Origin: Diphasiastrum complanatum
Lineage: Eukaryota > Streptophyta > Lycopodiopsida > Lycopodiales > Lycopodiaceae
Direction: 5' to 3'
DNA length: 64,000 nt
NCBI GenBank assembly: GCA_029204225.1
Contig: CM055098.1
Location: forward strand, 19,968,685-20,032,684
Every line of letters begins with the position of its first letter. The stretch's first letter is position 1. The notes below the pieces were generated by a model, which did no database searches, had not been told where the DNA came from, and saw only the letters and a list, made by a program, of their open reading frames with translations. Positions 1 to 13,700 of the stretch are shown here, piece by piece. Position numbers and translations under genes: made by a program.

Positions 1-2530
1 TTGTCTGCTTGATTTGATCTGTAAAGATGGCTGCCCTTGGAGGTGCTCCTCAAGAAGTCAATCAAATCATTGTTAGAAGAGCACTCTGTTTGGATCTACC
101 CAAATACAATGCATTAATAGATCCAGTTAGATTTCTTCAGATCTATTTTGAATCTTGTGAAGTCTATGGCGAAGTTTTTCCCCAAGATCAGCTTAAGCTT
201 TTTCCTATGGCCTTAACATGTGTAGCACAAGATTGGTACTATAATAAAGATGAAACTGAGCATGCAGATTGAGAGACTGTTAGACGAGCCCTTATCACAC
301 AGTTCAAACCTCGGAAGTTTATGAAAGACCCTTTCCTACTTTAAAGTAAAAGTAAAATAGGAACGAAAATGCCATGATTATGTGGTTTTTGTCAGGTTTA
401 CCTAAAAGGATCATACGTGAGCCGAAACGCCATAATGAGTATGCACTTTTGCAAAATGCTATAAATGATGCAATTCAGGAGGAGGATGAAGATTCAGACG
501 ATGAGGCGAATATCAGTATGTTGCCTTGTACAGCAAGGCAGACCACTACGACATCCACCACTATTGCATTAACGAATGTCAACGCTAGTGCAGAAATGAT
601 GCTCAATGAGTTCGAGAAACTCGGGAAGAACCAGCAGAAACAGATGGAAAAGTTGCAGCCGCAATTTGATGAGAAGATCAAAGCATTGGAAGAATTCCAT
701 GGACAAGCGAACAAGGAACTTGAGAAGTTTGCAAAGACTTTTTCTACCAGGGAAAATGTCTGGTGTTCTATTTGTATAGGAAATCACACAATGAATGAGT
801 GTCCTCAATTGAAAAAACGAATGGAAATCAATATATGCCATTTGTGTGAGATCCACATTATGGAGGAAATCTGGCAGCTAGACCTTGTCAATCTGCTCTT
901 GGATACCCGGAACGGTTAGCCTTACTTGCCCCACCAAATTACCCCGCTCCTCCCGCCAATTTGATGGAACCAGAACCTTATAGAAGTGCCGAGCAATGGA
1001 ACTATGGTAATAATCAAGAAGGTGGATCTTCAGAACAATATGCTATTTATGCTGCCGCGCAACAACAAGTATCTAGAAACTGGGCCAGAGCACCACTTGG
1101 ATGCTTTGCATATGGAGAAAATCATAGAGTTGCAGAATGTCCAAATGAAAAAAAATTTGTACCATTCAATCATGATTGTGGTTATGGGCATTGTTATAAA
1201 GAATGTCCAGCAAAACCGAAGCCACCACCGGCTATAGCTCTTATAAATTTGATAACAATCAAGCAAAGACCAGTAGCTCATAATAAACCAAGTGTACCCT
1301 TGATGGTGATCACCAGGGCACAAAAGCATAAAGAACCGGTAGCAGAGCCAATACCTGCTGATTCTATAACATCAACTGATATACCATCAGCATCTAGAGT
1401 CTATCCAAATCTTCATGCAGAAAAAAGAAGATATCAGGATATGAGGCAATGAATTAAACATCTGCAAGAAGAAGAGGAGCTTGAAGCTGCTAGAGCAACA
1501 GTCGAAGTTCATTCTTCACCATTGGAACTACCGAAAAATTCATGTACAAATATGAATGCTCAGTTGCATCATCATGAAGAACCCTTCAAGATGACTAAAC
1601 CGGAAGCACTGCAAACAAAACTGGCTCATGAATATTTTGTCTAGTGAGATCAATATTTTGTTGGGAGAGTTCTTGAAGTCGGTGCCAAAAGCAAAAGAAG
1701 TATTAGCGCAAAAGTTAACTCGAGATGAACCAGATCAGGAGCCACTTTTTTGTGTTGCATTTGAAGAATCTAATGAAGTACTCCATGTGGAGCAGCTTGG
1801 GAAAGTGAACAAAAAAATATCACCCTGCCGATACAACATAGACAATTTCCTAATGAAGCAGTTGTAATAGATGGCGGTTTGTGAGTTAACCTAATTTCTA
1901 CAAAGCTATGTGCAAAATGGGGCCTTACAAAGATAAAACCTGCGACTTTTGCCATTAAGCTGGCTGATCAAACGACAGTTCGTCCGCGAGGAATGGTTGA
2001 AGATATACCTGTCAAAATTGCTGGAGTACAGTTCGTCATTACTTTCATAGTAATGGACTTACCAGAAGCACCAAATGTCTATCAAGTCCTATTGGGACGC
2101 CCATGGTTACGAATTGCTCAAGTAATTCATAACTAGGGTACCGAAAAAATCACTTTTGAAAATTGTGAACGTGTAGTCAAGGTTGATCCTACAATTTGGA
2201 CTATCAAACCAGTGGTTTAAAAAGAGGATGATGATTCATCAACAATGGATCATACTTGTGAACGACCAGGAAAAAATTTGGGAGTTCATTACGATTCTCA
2301 AATCGATACTGTCAACTGGAATGAAGCTCTTGCAACGATTGACTATACAGCAAGATATATGTGTCAACAAGATAATCAATTAGATTCGAGTGAGATTTCA
2401 TTATTGGATCGAACCTTGGATACACCGATCACTTTTCCATCGAATGTGCTGAATGTAGCTTGGATATCAACAGAAAACAGACAAAATGTTGGTGCTCGCA
2501 TGCTGATTTTTGTAAAAAATGGGAAGCAAT
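1..2530 (+). pseudogene. Decayed Ty3/gypsy-type gag and protease remnant
   Basis: Broken reading frames on the + strand read as the gag and aspartic-protease part of a Ty3/gypsy-like retrotransposon. Gag-like sequence lies at 27-272. A coiled-coil-like acidic stretch lies at 374-919. A cysteine/histidine-rich segment with two knuckle-like clusters (CFAYGENHRVAEC and a degraded CGYGHCYKEC) lies around 1100-1210. At about 1861-2130 a retropepsin-like stretch reads VIDGG, then a stop, then further protease-like sequence ending in LLGRPWL. Stops at 270, 1450, 1903 and 2134 interrupt it. No reverse transcriptase or LTR pair is visible in the window, and the element runs off the left edge. It sits upstream of FANCD2 in the same orientation. 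The family call rests on domain order and the protease motif. Confidence 0.7.
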
Positions 2531-2704
2531 CAACATAAGTCATATTAGTGACTTATATGTATTGCAACAACCAGAACTCTCAAGTGAAAATCCAACAAAT
2601 GGCTATCACATTACACATGCACATTTCAGTTGAATGTGCTTCTAGACCAACAATGACCGACTCCCACAATGCATGCACATTCCAACACATGACACATTTT
2701 GCCA

Positions 2705-2990
2705 CATTTTGGTGGAATGTAGATACCCTATGTGAAAGTTAGTGATTGGTTGTCCACAAGCATATTATGCCAATCTAAAAAAACAATAATTTTTAAAAGA
2801 ACCCTCACACAGAGACATTACATATGGTGGAATTTGGATGCACTATGTGGGAGTAATTCATCGATTGTCCACAAGCACATTTTGCCAATATTGAAAACAA
2901 TAACCAAGAAAGAAAACCTCACACTTATGAATTACATAAAAGAAGACCCTACTTAATAAAACATGCATCTATGTGGGAGGTGATCAATGG
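2705..2990. repeat. Diverged tandem repeat, about 115-bp unit
   Basis: Two clear copies start near 2709 and 2824. Both carry GGTGGAAT, then CTATGTG, GATTGTCCACAAGCA or a near match, TGCCAAT and CCTCACAC. A third, weaker copy follows from about 2935 to 3050 (CTATGTGGGAG, then CAAAACCCTC). No coding content is apparent. The rest of 2990-3470 holds nothing I recognise and should include the FANCD2 promoter. Confidence 0.6.
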
Positions 2991-3472
2991 ATATTCAGGT
3001 TTCAAATAAACCATAAACACAAAAACAAGAGCAAAACCCTCTCATTTACACATTACTTACGGTAATTTCACATGGGAGTGTTGGCAAGCCCTCAATTCAG
3101 ACTAAAGTTTTCCCATTTGTCCATTCGAAAAATGAGGATCTTCTCGACTTTCACATTTATCTTGAGTTGTCACCATGTGACATATAAGGTGTGACATGCA
3201 TGGACCTTTGCCACGTAGGGGTAGGTGAAAGTGGTAATGTGGACCTAGGAACCTTGTCTTGCTTGTCGAGTTGCCAGGGACAACTTACGAAAAAATGGAC
3301 GAGTGAAATGAGCATAGCCAATGATTGTGCAACATTCTTTTTAGTTGCTACAAGTCGAGTGACTTCTTACAAAAATTGAGTGGTTAGAGAGGTCCAATGA
3401 AAGGTGACACTAGTAGCTAGTGTGAAAGTGTGAATTTAAAAAAAAAATTGATGGGAAGATGGCGGGAGTTCT

Positions 3473-3515
3473 ATAGAAGAAAAAGAAGAAGAAAACGAGA
3501 GAGAGAGAAAGAGCG
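3473..3515 (+). promoter_or_regulatory. GA-rich 5' leader tract just upstream of FANCD2 start
   Basis: A purine-only run (GAAGAAAAAGAAGAAG..., then GAGAGAGAGAAAGAG) ends 11 bases before the chosen start codon. GA-rich leaders are common in plants and can bind BPC/GAGA-type factors; that role is inference. An in-frame ATG at 3451 reads through this tract and would add 25 mostly basic residues. Confidence 0.35.
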
Positions 3516-3525
3516 CTACGTAGCA

Positions 3526-3815
3526 ATGGAGGAGATTCAGTCGTCGCGCAAGCGGCCTCCTATATCTGGCCAGGGATCGCCATGCCTGCCTTCGCAATCT
3601 CGAAGGCGCCTGCACACTCACACAGACCTCTTCCTGGCGGTGCTGGCTGAGGCGGATTGCACTGTCACTGGATCGGAGACGGTTTTGTTGGGCAATGGTG
3701 ATGCTCTGCACCTGCAACACCAGGTGCAGCTTCGATTAAAGCGAGATGCTGATCTGCCTGCTAAGTTTCTGGCGGGCTTAGAGGCGCACATTGAGGATGA
3801 TGAAAATTTTCGCAG
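3526..3815 (+). CDS. FANCD2: FANCD2 exon 1 (start codon, residues 1-97)
   Basis: The start ATG is in good context (AGCAATGG). The exon opens with a basic [15 protein letters not shown] and ends with IEDDENFR plus two bases (phase 2). The donor is CGCAG|GTGAAT at 3816. The first base of exon 2 completes an arginine codon, so the joined sequence continues the conserved FANCD2 N-terminal segment. It lies 9.9 kb from exon 2, and on its own it would look like an unrelated short ORF. Confidence 0.88.
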
Positions 3816-6800
3816 GTGAATTTGTGTGGATGGTTTTGGATTTTTTTTCTTGATTCTGTGCTTAAATCTCAAGAACTAACAGATTTTGCGATTTGATCCT
3901 GAAAACATTGCTTTATCGGCGCAAGTAGATGAGTTTAGAGGCTTATTAGGAGCTACCCCCCCAAGACCTCTATCATCACCGTAGTTACAAGTTGATCAAG
4001 TCGATTCAAACACAAGTCCGAAATCTCAATCATTTTTACAGTCAATCTGAATTGATGCAATTTTTTTGAAAGCTTGAATCGTAGTACTGCCAAACAATAC
4101 AAAAACACGCTTTGCTTTGTAATTTTGAAAAAAAAGCGTAGTAAAGAAAAAAAGAATTTGACTCAAATCATGGATCATTTTTGTTGCGATTTGAAACAGT
4201 TTGAGTTGAGATTTTTTGTAGTTATGATCATTACCAAGCCAAATTCTTTAATAGAAAACATCCATAATCTATTACCACATATCGTCACACGTGAGGATGA
4301 AGTTGATAAGCTTGTCGCTTGGCAATCTTATTGGTGACCTCTGTTAGAGATCTAAAGACCACATTAGGGCAAACACTAATTGATCCACCCAACCTTGCCT
4401 ACTCCCTGATATGGAGTAATCCCCTCCTAGCCCAGTGTGAGGGCATGCATACTGCCAAGTGTCGGCCACGTGCCTCTCACGTGGTTAACTGCACGTCGGG
4501 ACCCAACGTGGGGCCCTATCCTGTTGACAAGGTCCCTAGGCTGTGTTAGGCCCGCCATGGCTATGGTCCGTGTTGGGGCACACTACTCACACTGTCTTAC
4601 CTTGTTGGACGTGTACACTGGACACGTCCTTGACTGTGGTATCTGACCTCTTGTGTTTTCTAGGGTTTGGCACTAATTACGAGCTCGTAACACTCCCTCC
4701 CCCTTAAGAACCGTCTTGGTCCTCTAAGACAAAGTCTGGAAAAATCTTGTGAAGGACGTTGCCTCTTTCCCAGGTAGCATTCCCAACAGGCTGATCATTC
4801 CACTTGACTAGATATTCTCGGTATAGAGTATGACGAGTCTGTGTCTCTCTACTATCAAGAATCTCCTCTGGTTCATGTGGAGGTTGCTGAGAATCCAATG
4901 GGAGAACTAGAACACTGTCCCCTACCAGCTTTTCTGATCTGGCTAAGGCTTTTCGTAACTGACTTACATGAAAAACTGGAAAAATCTTACTGTCGTGTGG
5001 GAGTTCTAGTTCATAGGTGACCTGGCCTAGTCTCTTACTGATGGTAAAAGGACCACAGTACCTAGGAGACAACTTAGCACACACTCCTGCTTTGAGGGTT
5101 TTAGAATCAACTGGGACTCTCAAGTAGACTTTCTCACCAGCGGAGAATTGCACATCCCGTCTATGTGGATTGACATAATGCCTAGCTCGATCTTGGAACT
5201 GCCTAACGCTACGCTTAGCATGTTCTATCATCTTGTTTAGGTTTTCTAAAAAGTTTCTGGCTGCTTCGGCTTTTTCTTGTTTAAACCCTATAGTTGTGGG
5301 TGAGCGTGGCTGAAAACCATACATCAACATAAATGGGTTGTATCTCGTAGCTAAGTGTTTGGTACTATTATAAGCAAACTCTAATATCGAGAGATACTCC
5401 TCCCAATTAGTCTGCTTTTTGCTGACGTATGCACGAAGCACATCCTCCAGCACCTGATTTACTCTTTTTGTTTGACCGTCCGTCTGTGGATGGTCGGTAG
5501 TACTCATGTTAAGTTTAGTATGGAGATGATGGAATACTGCCGTCCAAAAATTTTCATTAAACTTATTGTCCCGGTCGTTGACTATGCCGGAAGGTAGATC
5601 GTACAATTTAAATAGCCCGTCTACAAACAACCTCGCTAACTTTGGAGCTCTAACGGTTGTTTTGGTAGGAATAAAATGAGCCATTTTGGGCAGACGGTCA
5701 ACTGTGACCCATATAGCGTCATTACCCTTCTGGGTTTTAGGCAGGCCTACTATAACATCCATGGAGATACTCTCCCATTTACCAGCTGGTATATCTAAGG
5801 GCTGTAACAACCCTCCTACCTTTAAACGCTCTGTTTCATTTACCTGACATTTCTGGCAACTGGTTACATATTGCTGGACGTCCTTTTTCATACTGGGGTA
5901 GAAAAATTGTCTACGAAGAAGCTCATAGGTCTTCTGAATGCCTGGGTGCCCCGCACTAGGACTATCATGACACTCATATAGGACCTGTTGCCTATAATCC
6001 TTTGAATTGGGGACACATACTCTATCTCTATAGAGCAAGTACTCATCCTGAATGGAATACTGTTTCCATTTGAATCCTTGAGTCAACTGACCCTCAACCA
6101 CTGGGGTTTGCTTGGGTAATACAGGCTAAGAGTCCTCAACGTTGTCTGACGTATACTTGGACTCATCATCCTCAACGAAAGCTGCCGTATTCTTGGATGA
6201 ACTGGCACCAGCCCCGGGAACTGGTTCTAGAGTCTGTAACTGTCTACTCTGGACTGAGTTCCAGATAATAGAGAAGAATGCATCATGCTGGCACTTCCCT
6301 CTCAAGGACTCGAGTAACTCACTACGAATCTGAGTAAAACTCAGCTCGTTTATCATAGGCATTCTACTAAGTGCATCTGCTACTGTGTTGAATTTCCCCC
6401 GTCTATATCTGATAGACATATCAAACTCTTGCATTAACTCAACCCAATGAGCTTTTCGACCTTTGAGCTCAGGCTGGTTGCAAAGGTATCTGAGACTTTC
6501 ATGGTCTGTCAGGACCTCAAAGTTGGCACCATACAAATAATGCCTCCAAGTCTTAAGGGTATGAACTATCTTAAGGGCATGAACTATGGAGAAGAGTTCC
6601 TTTTCATAGGCACTGTACCTAGTCTGTGTTGGCTCGAGTTTTTAACTCGCGAATGCAACTGGTCGTCCATTTTGAGTTAGTACAACACCAACTGCAAAGT
6701 TGCTAGCATCTGTTTCGACCACAAATGGCTGATTGGGGTCGACGACTTTTAGAATTGGTGCTGTAGCTAAGGCTGTTTTGAGAGAATCAAAGCTCTCCTG

Positions 6801-9800
6801 TTGTGCGGACTCCCAAATGAACTCCTTACCCTTCCCCTTAAGAAGATTTGTCATGGGAACTACTATCTGAGCATATTCCTTGACAAATCGTCTGTAATAT
6901 CCCACCAAACCTAGAAAGATCTAAAGCTCTAAACGAGTCTGAGGTCTCAGCCAACTGAGTATGGCTTTAACCTTACTGGGGTCCATCTTTATCCCATCTG
7001 TTGAGATAATGTGACCCAAATAGGCTACTTCTTCTACGAAGAATTCACACTTAGGTTTCTTAGCATAAAGCTTATGCTTTCTAAGCAGTCGAAACACCTT
7101 TCTGAGGTGTTTAGGGTGCTCCTTCCTCGTTTTACTGTAGACGAGGATCTCATCTAAAAATATGACTACAAAGTTACCCAAGTATGGTTTGAGGACACTG
7201 TTCATCAGTCATAAAGGTAGCTGGAGCATTTGTGAGCCCAAAAGGCATCACCTTAAACTCATAATGACCATGACGAGTCCTAAAAGCTGTTTTTGGGACG
7301 TCTTCCGACTTTATACGGACTTGATGATATCCCGACCTAAGGTCAATTTTACTGAAAAACTTAGCCCCGTCGAGTTGATCAAACAACTCGTCTGCCCGAG
7401 GCATTGGGTACTTATTCTTAATTGTGACTTTATTGAGGGCTCTGTAATCTACGCAAAGACGCATAGACCACCCTTCCTTCTTTTTCACCAAAGGACTGGT
7501 GAGGCCCATGGTGAACTACTGGTCTGAATTTGGCCTTTCCCAAGATAATTTGTTAACTACCTAGTTATTTCTTCATTCTCTGGAGGTTTAGAAACAGGTG
7601 CTGTACCTGGTATTAGGTTTATTATATGATCTACATCTTTGCTAGGTGGTAAACCATGCGGTAAATCTTCAGGAAAAACATCTTTAAATTTAGACAACAA
7701 AGTTTCTAATTTGCTTACTTTCTGCTGTAAAGAACTAGAAATAGAAACTTCTGGTATAAACTGAAAGTCACATAAGAATACTTGATGGTCGTTGTCTCCG
7801 ATTAACTGACAGAGCTCTGAACTGCAGACCATAGGGCTGTTGGGGACATCATGCTCCCCATGCAACTGGATCTCTCGGCCTTTATGTTGAAAGTTGAGGG
7901 TGTTCTCCTGATAATTTCTATGGAGGGAAGGTCCTAAGCTGTGGAGCCAATCTCTCCCGAGAACAATGTCTGTGCAGTCCAGGTGCATTATCCGAAAGTT
8001 TATTTCATCTTGATATCCTTGAATACCAAGATTTAGATTACTTACCATGGTTTCCCAAATTTTTTTGTCTTTACCCTTAGCTAAGGAAACTATGTACCTC
8101 TGGAAGTCTGAGTTTTTTAACTAGGGTGTAGTTGATGAAGTTATGGGTTGCCCCATCATCGACCATGATTCTGACTGACTGGTTGCCAACTTTCCCATGC
8201 ATAGTACTAGGTCATGCGGCCCAAAGCTGAAGGGTCTCGCTAGCATTGCAGAAGTTAGTTGGCAACAATGTTCATGTTCTTCATGAAACACTTATATCTC
8301 GGAAGCTGCCGAGTCACTGGGGAAACTTACTGTCTGAACAAGATGAACTTGTTTTTTATCTTTCTTTTCTTTTTTAGTGAATGGCCCCTTGGGACACTGT
8401 CTGACTGTGTGTCCCTTGCCCATGCACACAAAACACAAACGTTCTTGTTTGACTTTTTCAAAATCTTCTGGTTTTAAGGGCTGTATGAGCGATGGGTGTT
8501 TTTGAGGAGCTTCACTCTTAACTTTATCTTTTTTCTTTCTTTTTAAATATTTTTTTTAAATTGAAACTCTTTCTGAGGAGGCTGCTCAGAAAGAGGCTGC
8601 TGTCTCGCCTTCTTCCTGCCCACTGAATCATCATAGATTTGAGCATATCTGAGAGCTTGCTCTAGGGTAGTAGGCGAGTTTCTCTGAACCTCTACTTTAT
8701 ATTCATCTTTAAGGCCACGTACAAATCCTCTGACTTTCTGATAGTCATCTATATTTTTAATCTTAAAAATTGCTTCTTGATACTGCGAGATATATTGGAT
8801 TAAGGATTTGTCCATTATTGTTTTTTCCCAGGCTTCCTAGGCTCTATCAAGTTCATTTTCTGGTAGAAACTCTCTTAGGAAAGCCTCTTCAAAAGCTTTC
8901 CATGACCGGGGAGTCCGCCCAGTCTCCTGGAGGTTTAACCACCACTTATAGGCCATGGGCCCTAAGGAAAGATTGGCCTCAATAGCTTGCAAATGGTCAG
9001 GGGTCTGTTTAAGAGCATGTATGTTCTTCCATTTGCTGAGGAAGGTATGTAGAATATCTGCGTTTCTATCCTTCTCTTCCCTAAGAAAAGTAGGAGGCAT
9101 TAAGTCTTTAAAGACACTGGGATGAGCTCGAGTAGGCTCACGCAAAACTGATGGGAGTGGAGAAGGGGATGGCTGAGAAGTGGATGGGAGGCTTTCTTTC
9201 GCGGAGCTCAAAATTAAACTTTTGAGCTCGGCAAACGAGTCGTCCATATTGGATTTGAAATTGGCGAAAGCCAATTTCAATTCATCCACCTCTATTACCA
9301 ATTGGAGACACTGCTCCTTGGTAACCAATTCGTCGAGTTCCTCGGCGAATTGTTCCTGTTCCTCCATTTCCATGGGTTCTTTTCCCTTACTAAACCTCAG
9401 AAATTCCGTTTTTAATTCATCAATGCCTCTTATTGGGGGTTGCTCAGGTCCCGAAGAAGTGGTCATTTTTTGAGATAGAAAAAGAGTGTCCGATGTTTCT
9501 TCTTTAAAAAAAAAAGTCAAAAAGACTAAGTAAAACTATACAAAGGAGGGAAAAGAAACTTAGCTCTTTCTAAGGACTGTACTTCCAAAGAGAGAATCAA
9601 GAAAAGCCCTCTCAGCTCTTCCGTAGCTTTTTACAGACCTGCTGTCCAGAACAATCAGCAACCAGGGTACCAATTTACAAGTAAAATTTCGATTTCTCTT
9701 GGTAGCTACCCTCGCTGTCAGAGGTATTGGGCTACTGCTCAGAAACTCAGATTCGATGGTTGGAAAAACACAAGAACTTCTGATGTATCTTGCCCACCAC

Positions 9801-10693
9801 CCTTGCTGCCAAAGCAACAGCCCTGACACTCCAAAGAATTCAAATTTGGAGCCAAAGATTGATCCAAAATTCTGGATTTTACAAAGGCCACTGCTGGTCT
9901 ACTATTGTTTCTGGTCTGAGAAAAACAGATTCAAAGAGTTGAATCTGTGAGGAAAAATCTAATCTGATTTTTTGTAGACCCTCGCTGGCCCTGCTGCTCC
10001 AAACTAGCAGATTTGCAGACACAAAAAGTAACACAATTTGTGAAACTTTTGATGATTGGCTCGCTGACTGATCTGGAAAAAGGTTGAGGAGAGCTGCGCG
10101 CTGATCAGTCCTCTATCTCTGCTGGAAAACACAGATGAATACTGGAAAAAATCCGCTCTAGACCTGCAGATTTCTAGCTCCTATCCAGCGATGGCCTTAT
10201 GCTACCTTTCGAATCCAAAATCCACTCAGATTGCAATCCAATTCATCTGGAAAACAGCGTTGAAGTGCCTAATCTGAAGTGCTGGATCTGCACTAACAAT
10301 TCCTGAAAGTTGGAAGATATTCTATACACTCTGATAGATGCCTCCCTTGCTGAAACTAAGCTCCCAAAGATGGAGATGGCTCTGATAGCAGTGTTAGAGA
10401 TCTAAACACCATAGTAGGGCAAACACTAATTGATCCACCCAACCTTGCCTACTCCCTGATATGGAGTAAGCCCCTCCTAGCCCAGTGTGAGGACTGGTAG
10501 CATGCATACTGCCAAGTGTCGGCCACGTGCCTCTCACATGGCCAACTACTACGTCTTGCCCTGTTGGACGTGTACGCTACACGTCCTTGACTGTGGTATC
10601 TGACCTCTTGTGTTCTCTAGGGTTCGGCACTAATTACGTGCCCGTAACACTGACCTCTAAGTCCATATTTTCTAAAAGAGCACTCCTGAAAAT

Positions 10694-10727
<34 letters not shown>

Positions 10728-13700
10728 GATTTCAATGCTCAGGCTTAAATCCTTTTGTTAATGAGCATCTTGAAAAGCCGTTCAAAACAGAAGATTTTTC
10801 CGACCCTGGGTTGAGTTGGATTGGTTTGGATTTTTTACGACCCTTCACTAAATTATCCGGGCGTGTTCGACCTTGGATCGGACCGGATCGGATCGGGTCT
10901 AATTTTTCCGGCCCCGAAAAATTCGACCCTCAGTATATTTTTCGACTCAGTGTAAATTTTTTGATCCTTTGTATAAAATCCGACCCTAATACCCGACCCT
11001 AATACTGTCAGTCAAAAATCCCCGACCCAACGACTTCGCGTTGACAGCCCGCCTATTTTGTACATGTATTTACAGTTACAAGGCGGTTGTAATTAATATA
11101 GAAGATAGCATTCAATGCGAGTTAGTTATAGATATTTCTTAGTATATCTAATCCTAGAATCTTCATCAAAAAACTTCTTCTGATATATAGTTACTACAAA
11201 AATGTAATTGATAAGATATATTTTCCGTTGCCAGTGTTATCACACACAACGATCAGCTGAAGTAATTACTTCAAGCATTGTACTCATTGTTGATATTAAT
11301 CAGAGTGCAATTATCTGTCTCACTACTTTTATAGTTCACTTGCATTTGTTGAATTTGAACGTTCTGCTGCTAACTGTGGTGCTTCCGATCCACGCACCAA
11401 GCTCGCTCCCAGCTGTCACTAATTCCCACTGATTTCCGACATGGTATCAAAGCGGGCATCCAAGTAATCTGCTTCTCATTGCGGATTATTAGTCTTGTTT
11501 CTATCAAGACAACGAACTAGCAAGCCCGCAGCCAACAATATTTTGAAATCGTTGTTACTACCAACGATCTCGCTCAGCCAGAATGGATCCGTCTTCTCTA
11601 ATCGAAAGGCTCGATGGAGGGAACTATCATCTCTGGAAGTTCAAAATGAAGGTCATGCTGTTAGCCAAGGAATTGTGGGACGTTGGTGACGCCATAGAAC
11701 TCAAGCCAGAAGGTGAAGTAGCTACTATCACCAAGTGGAGACTGAAAGATGGCAAAGCTTTTGCCATGATCACTCTCAACATAAAAGACACCCAAATCAG
11801 TCACATGAGAGCTGCTCAGACTGCTAAGGACGCATGGGACATCCTAGCAACCCTCTACAATATCAGAGACCTCACCACCAAACTCCATTTGACGAAGAAA
11901 TATTTCTCCTTGAGAATGTCTAAAGCAGTAAGTGTTTCGAGTCATCTCAACACTTTCCAAAATCTCATGCAGCAAATGACTACAATTGGCTCAGAGATAC
12001 AAGACTCCGATGCTGTTATGGCTCTATTATCAAGTCTGCCTGAAACCTATGAAAATTGGGTCTTGGCAATTTCGATCCAGGAGCATCTAACTCTATCAAG
12101 AGTAATCTCATTACTTCTACAAGAAGAATCAGAAGGTCAGCTTCCTTCTGAGGCTCAGGATCGGATCCACAAGCACTATATTCAAAAGATCAGAAGTTCA
12201 GATCCAAAAAGAAGAGCAATATGTAGCCAGGGTCAAATTTTGGTCAGGGTCAAATTTTGTCTCAGGGTCGAGTTCGAACTCTTCATCCTTCCAACCAAAG
12301 CAGAAACTATTCTACAGATATTGCAAGAAAACTGGTCAAGGATTGCAGAACTTTGAAATATAATAATGAAAAGAACAAGCAGTACCAACAACAAGCACGT
12401 AGTGCTTCAACCAATTGAAGATGAAGCAGCTTTTATGACCAGGGTTGGAGAACAACAAAATATCGATACTTGGTATCTTGACTCTGGCGCAACACAACAC
12501 ATGACTCACCACAAAGACTACAGTCAAATTTCGACCCTAGGGTCGAAAATCAAGAAATCGATACTAACTCTGAAAATGAGTCTGATCAGCAGAGGGAAGA
12601 AATCCAGCCAAGAAGGTCAAATCGACCCAGACAGCCTCCATCTTGATTTATGGATGATGCAGCCTGCTACTTTGTGCATGAACCAAATACAGTTTCAGAG
12701 GCAATGTCTACATCTGATGTTGAACATTGGAAAGCAACAATGGACACAAAATTCGATTCTCTGATGGAGAATCAAACGTGGACAGTCTCTGAGTTGCCAA
12801 AGGATAATATCTATATCTCAGCTTCCAGAGGACACCCATCAATACATCTATCACTTTTATATCATTCATATCTTCGAAAGACATGTTATCGTAATTAGGG
12901 GTGAAGCTAGCGTTCTACAGGTCTCGGTTGTTATAGTCATACACATGAGAGAAAACACAAACAACAATGATGAAGCATAATGATGAGATGTAGTCCAACT
13001 ATGTCCCATTGCCAATTGACTAGGGCGCACTACATACCATGCCAAAAAGCAAAAGCAGTCTAAAAAGCAACCTAAAAGCATTTCATAATTGATGTCTCTA
13101 TATAAGATAAAAGCACCCAAGACCTATCTATAGCAAAACTTGTGCTCCAAGTCAAGCACTAGAATCGTCAACTTGAGTCTAGGAAATTCTAACTTGACTT
13201 TACTAAATATAGGTAAAGGCCCCTAGAATTAGCATGCAGGCATGGCCCAATAATCCTAGATGAAAAAATTAGGGGTAACAATTAGGGATAACAATGTGAA
13301 CATCAACTCAAAAAGCTTGAACTAGCTTAAGCCTGGATCAATATTATACTGTCCACAACCTGTGTTTATATATGCAGAATGCCACCAGCACTTTTCTATA
13401 CACCCATCTCTACAAGGAAAGTGGCTTTGGATCTGCATCTGCAACAGTGTGTGTTCTCATAATAATTGGAGTACCTATAAGATAATGTATCAGAGCAGCT
13501 TTTGGTTCTGGACTTTGCCATCTTCAGATATATAGCCTTATGATATAAACTAAATGGTGAGCGAGGAAATTTTTTAGTACACTTGATTTATGAAATGTCC
13601 ATCTGCCTGTTTCTTATCTTCAGAGCTCTCTAGATGCATCTCGTCGATTAAAATTAATTCTGGTTAAAAAAAGCTAGTTTATATTTTGAGCGGTGGGAAA

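Larger units (their letters stand above)
4342..10649 (-). mobile_element. Ty3/gypsy chromovirus with two LTRs, antisense in FANCD2 intron 1
   Basis: LTRs at 4342-4692 and 10392-10649 bound gag, protease, reverse transcriptase, RNase H, integrase and a degenerate chromodomain, all reading leftwards. In element orientation each LTR starts TGTTACG and ends CTAACA. A G-rich polypurine tract abuts the 3' LTR and an initiator-Met-type primer site abuts the 5' LTR. TGACCTC lies directly outside the left LTR and one base outside the right LTR, consistent with a target-site duplication blurred by a small indel. Numerous stops and frameshifts, and changed catalytic residues in RT and integrase, indicate a dead copy. 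It is antisense to FANCD2 and is removed with intron 1. Confidence 0.93.
11042..12850 (+). mobile_element. Truncated Ty1/copia element with 5' LTR
   Basis: A probable 5' LTR (about 11042-11451, TGACAGCC to TTCCGACA) is followed directly by a primer site. Next come a copia-type gag (11583-12180), a short protease remnant with [10 protein letters not shown] near 12478, and then the start of a copia RT ([22 protein letters not shown]... near 12695-12820). Integrase and most of RT are missing and no 3' LTR is visible, so it is a collapsed copy. The left LTR edge is inferred from the TG/CA rule only. Confidence 0.72.

Noticed and set aside
3430-3525. Longer FANCD2 N-terminus from the in-frame ATG at 3451
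   Set aside because: It would be translated from a low-complexity purine tract. The ATG at 3526 has better context and gives the expected length. It stays possible.
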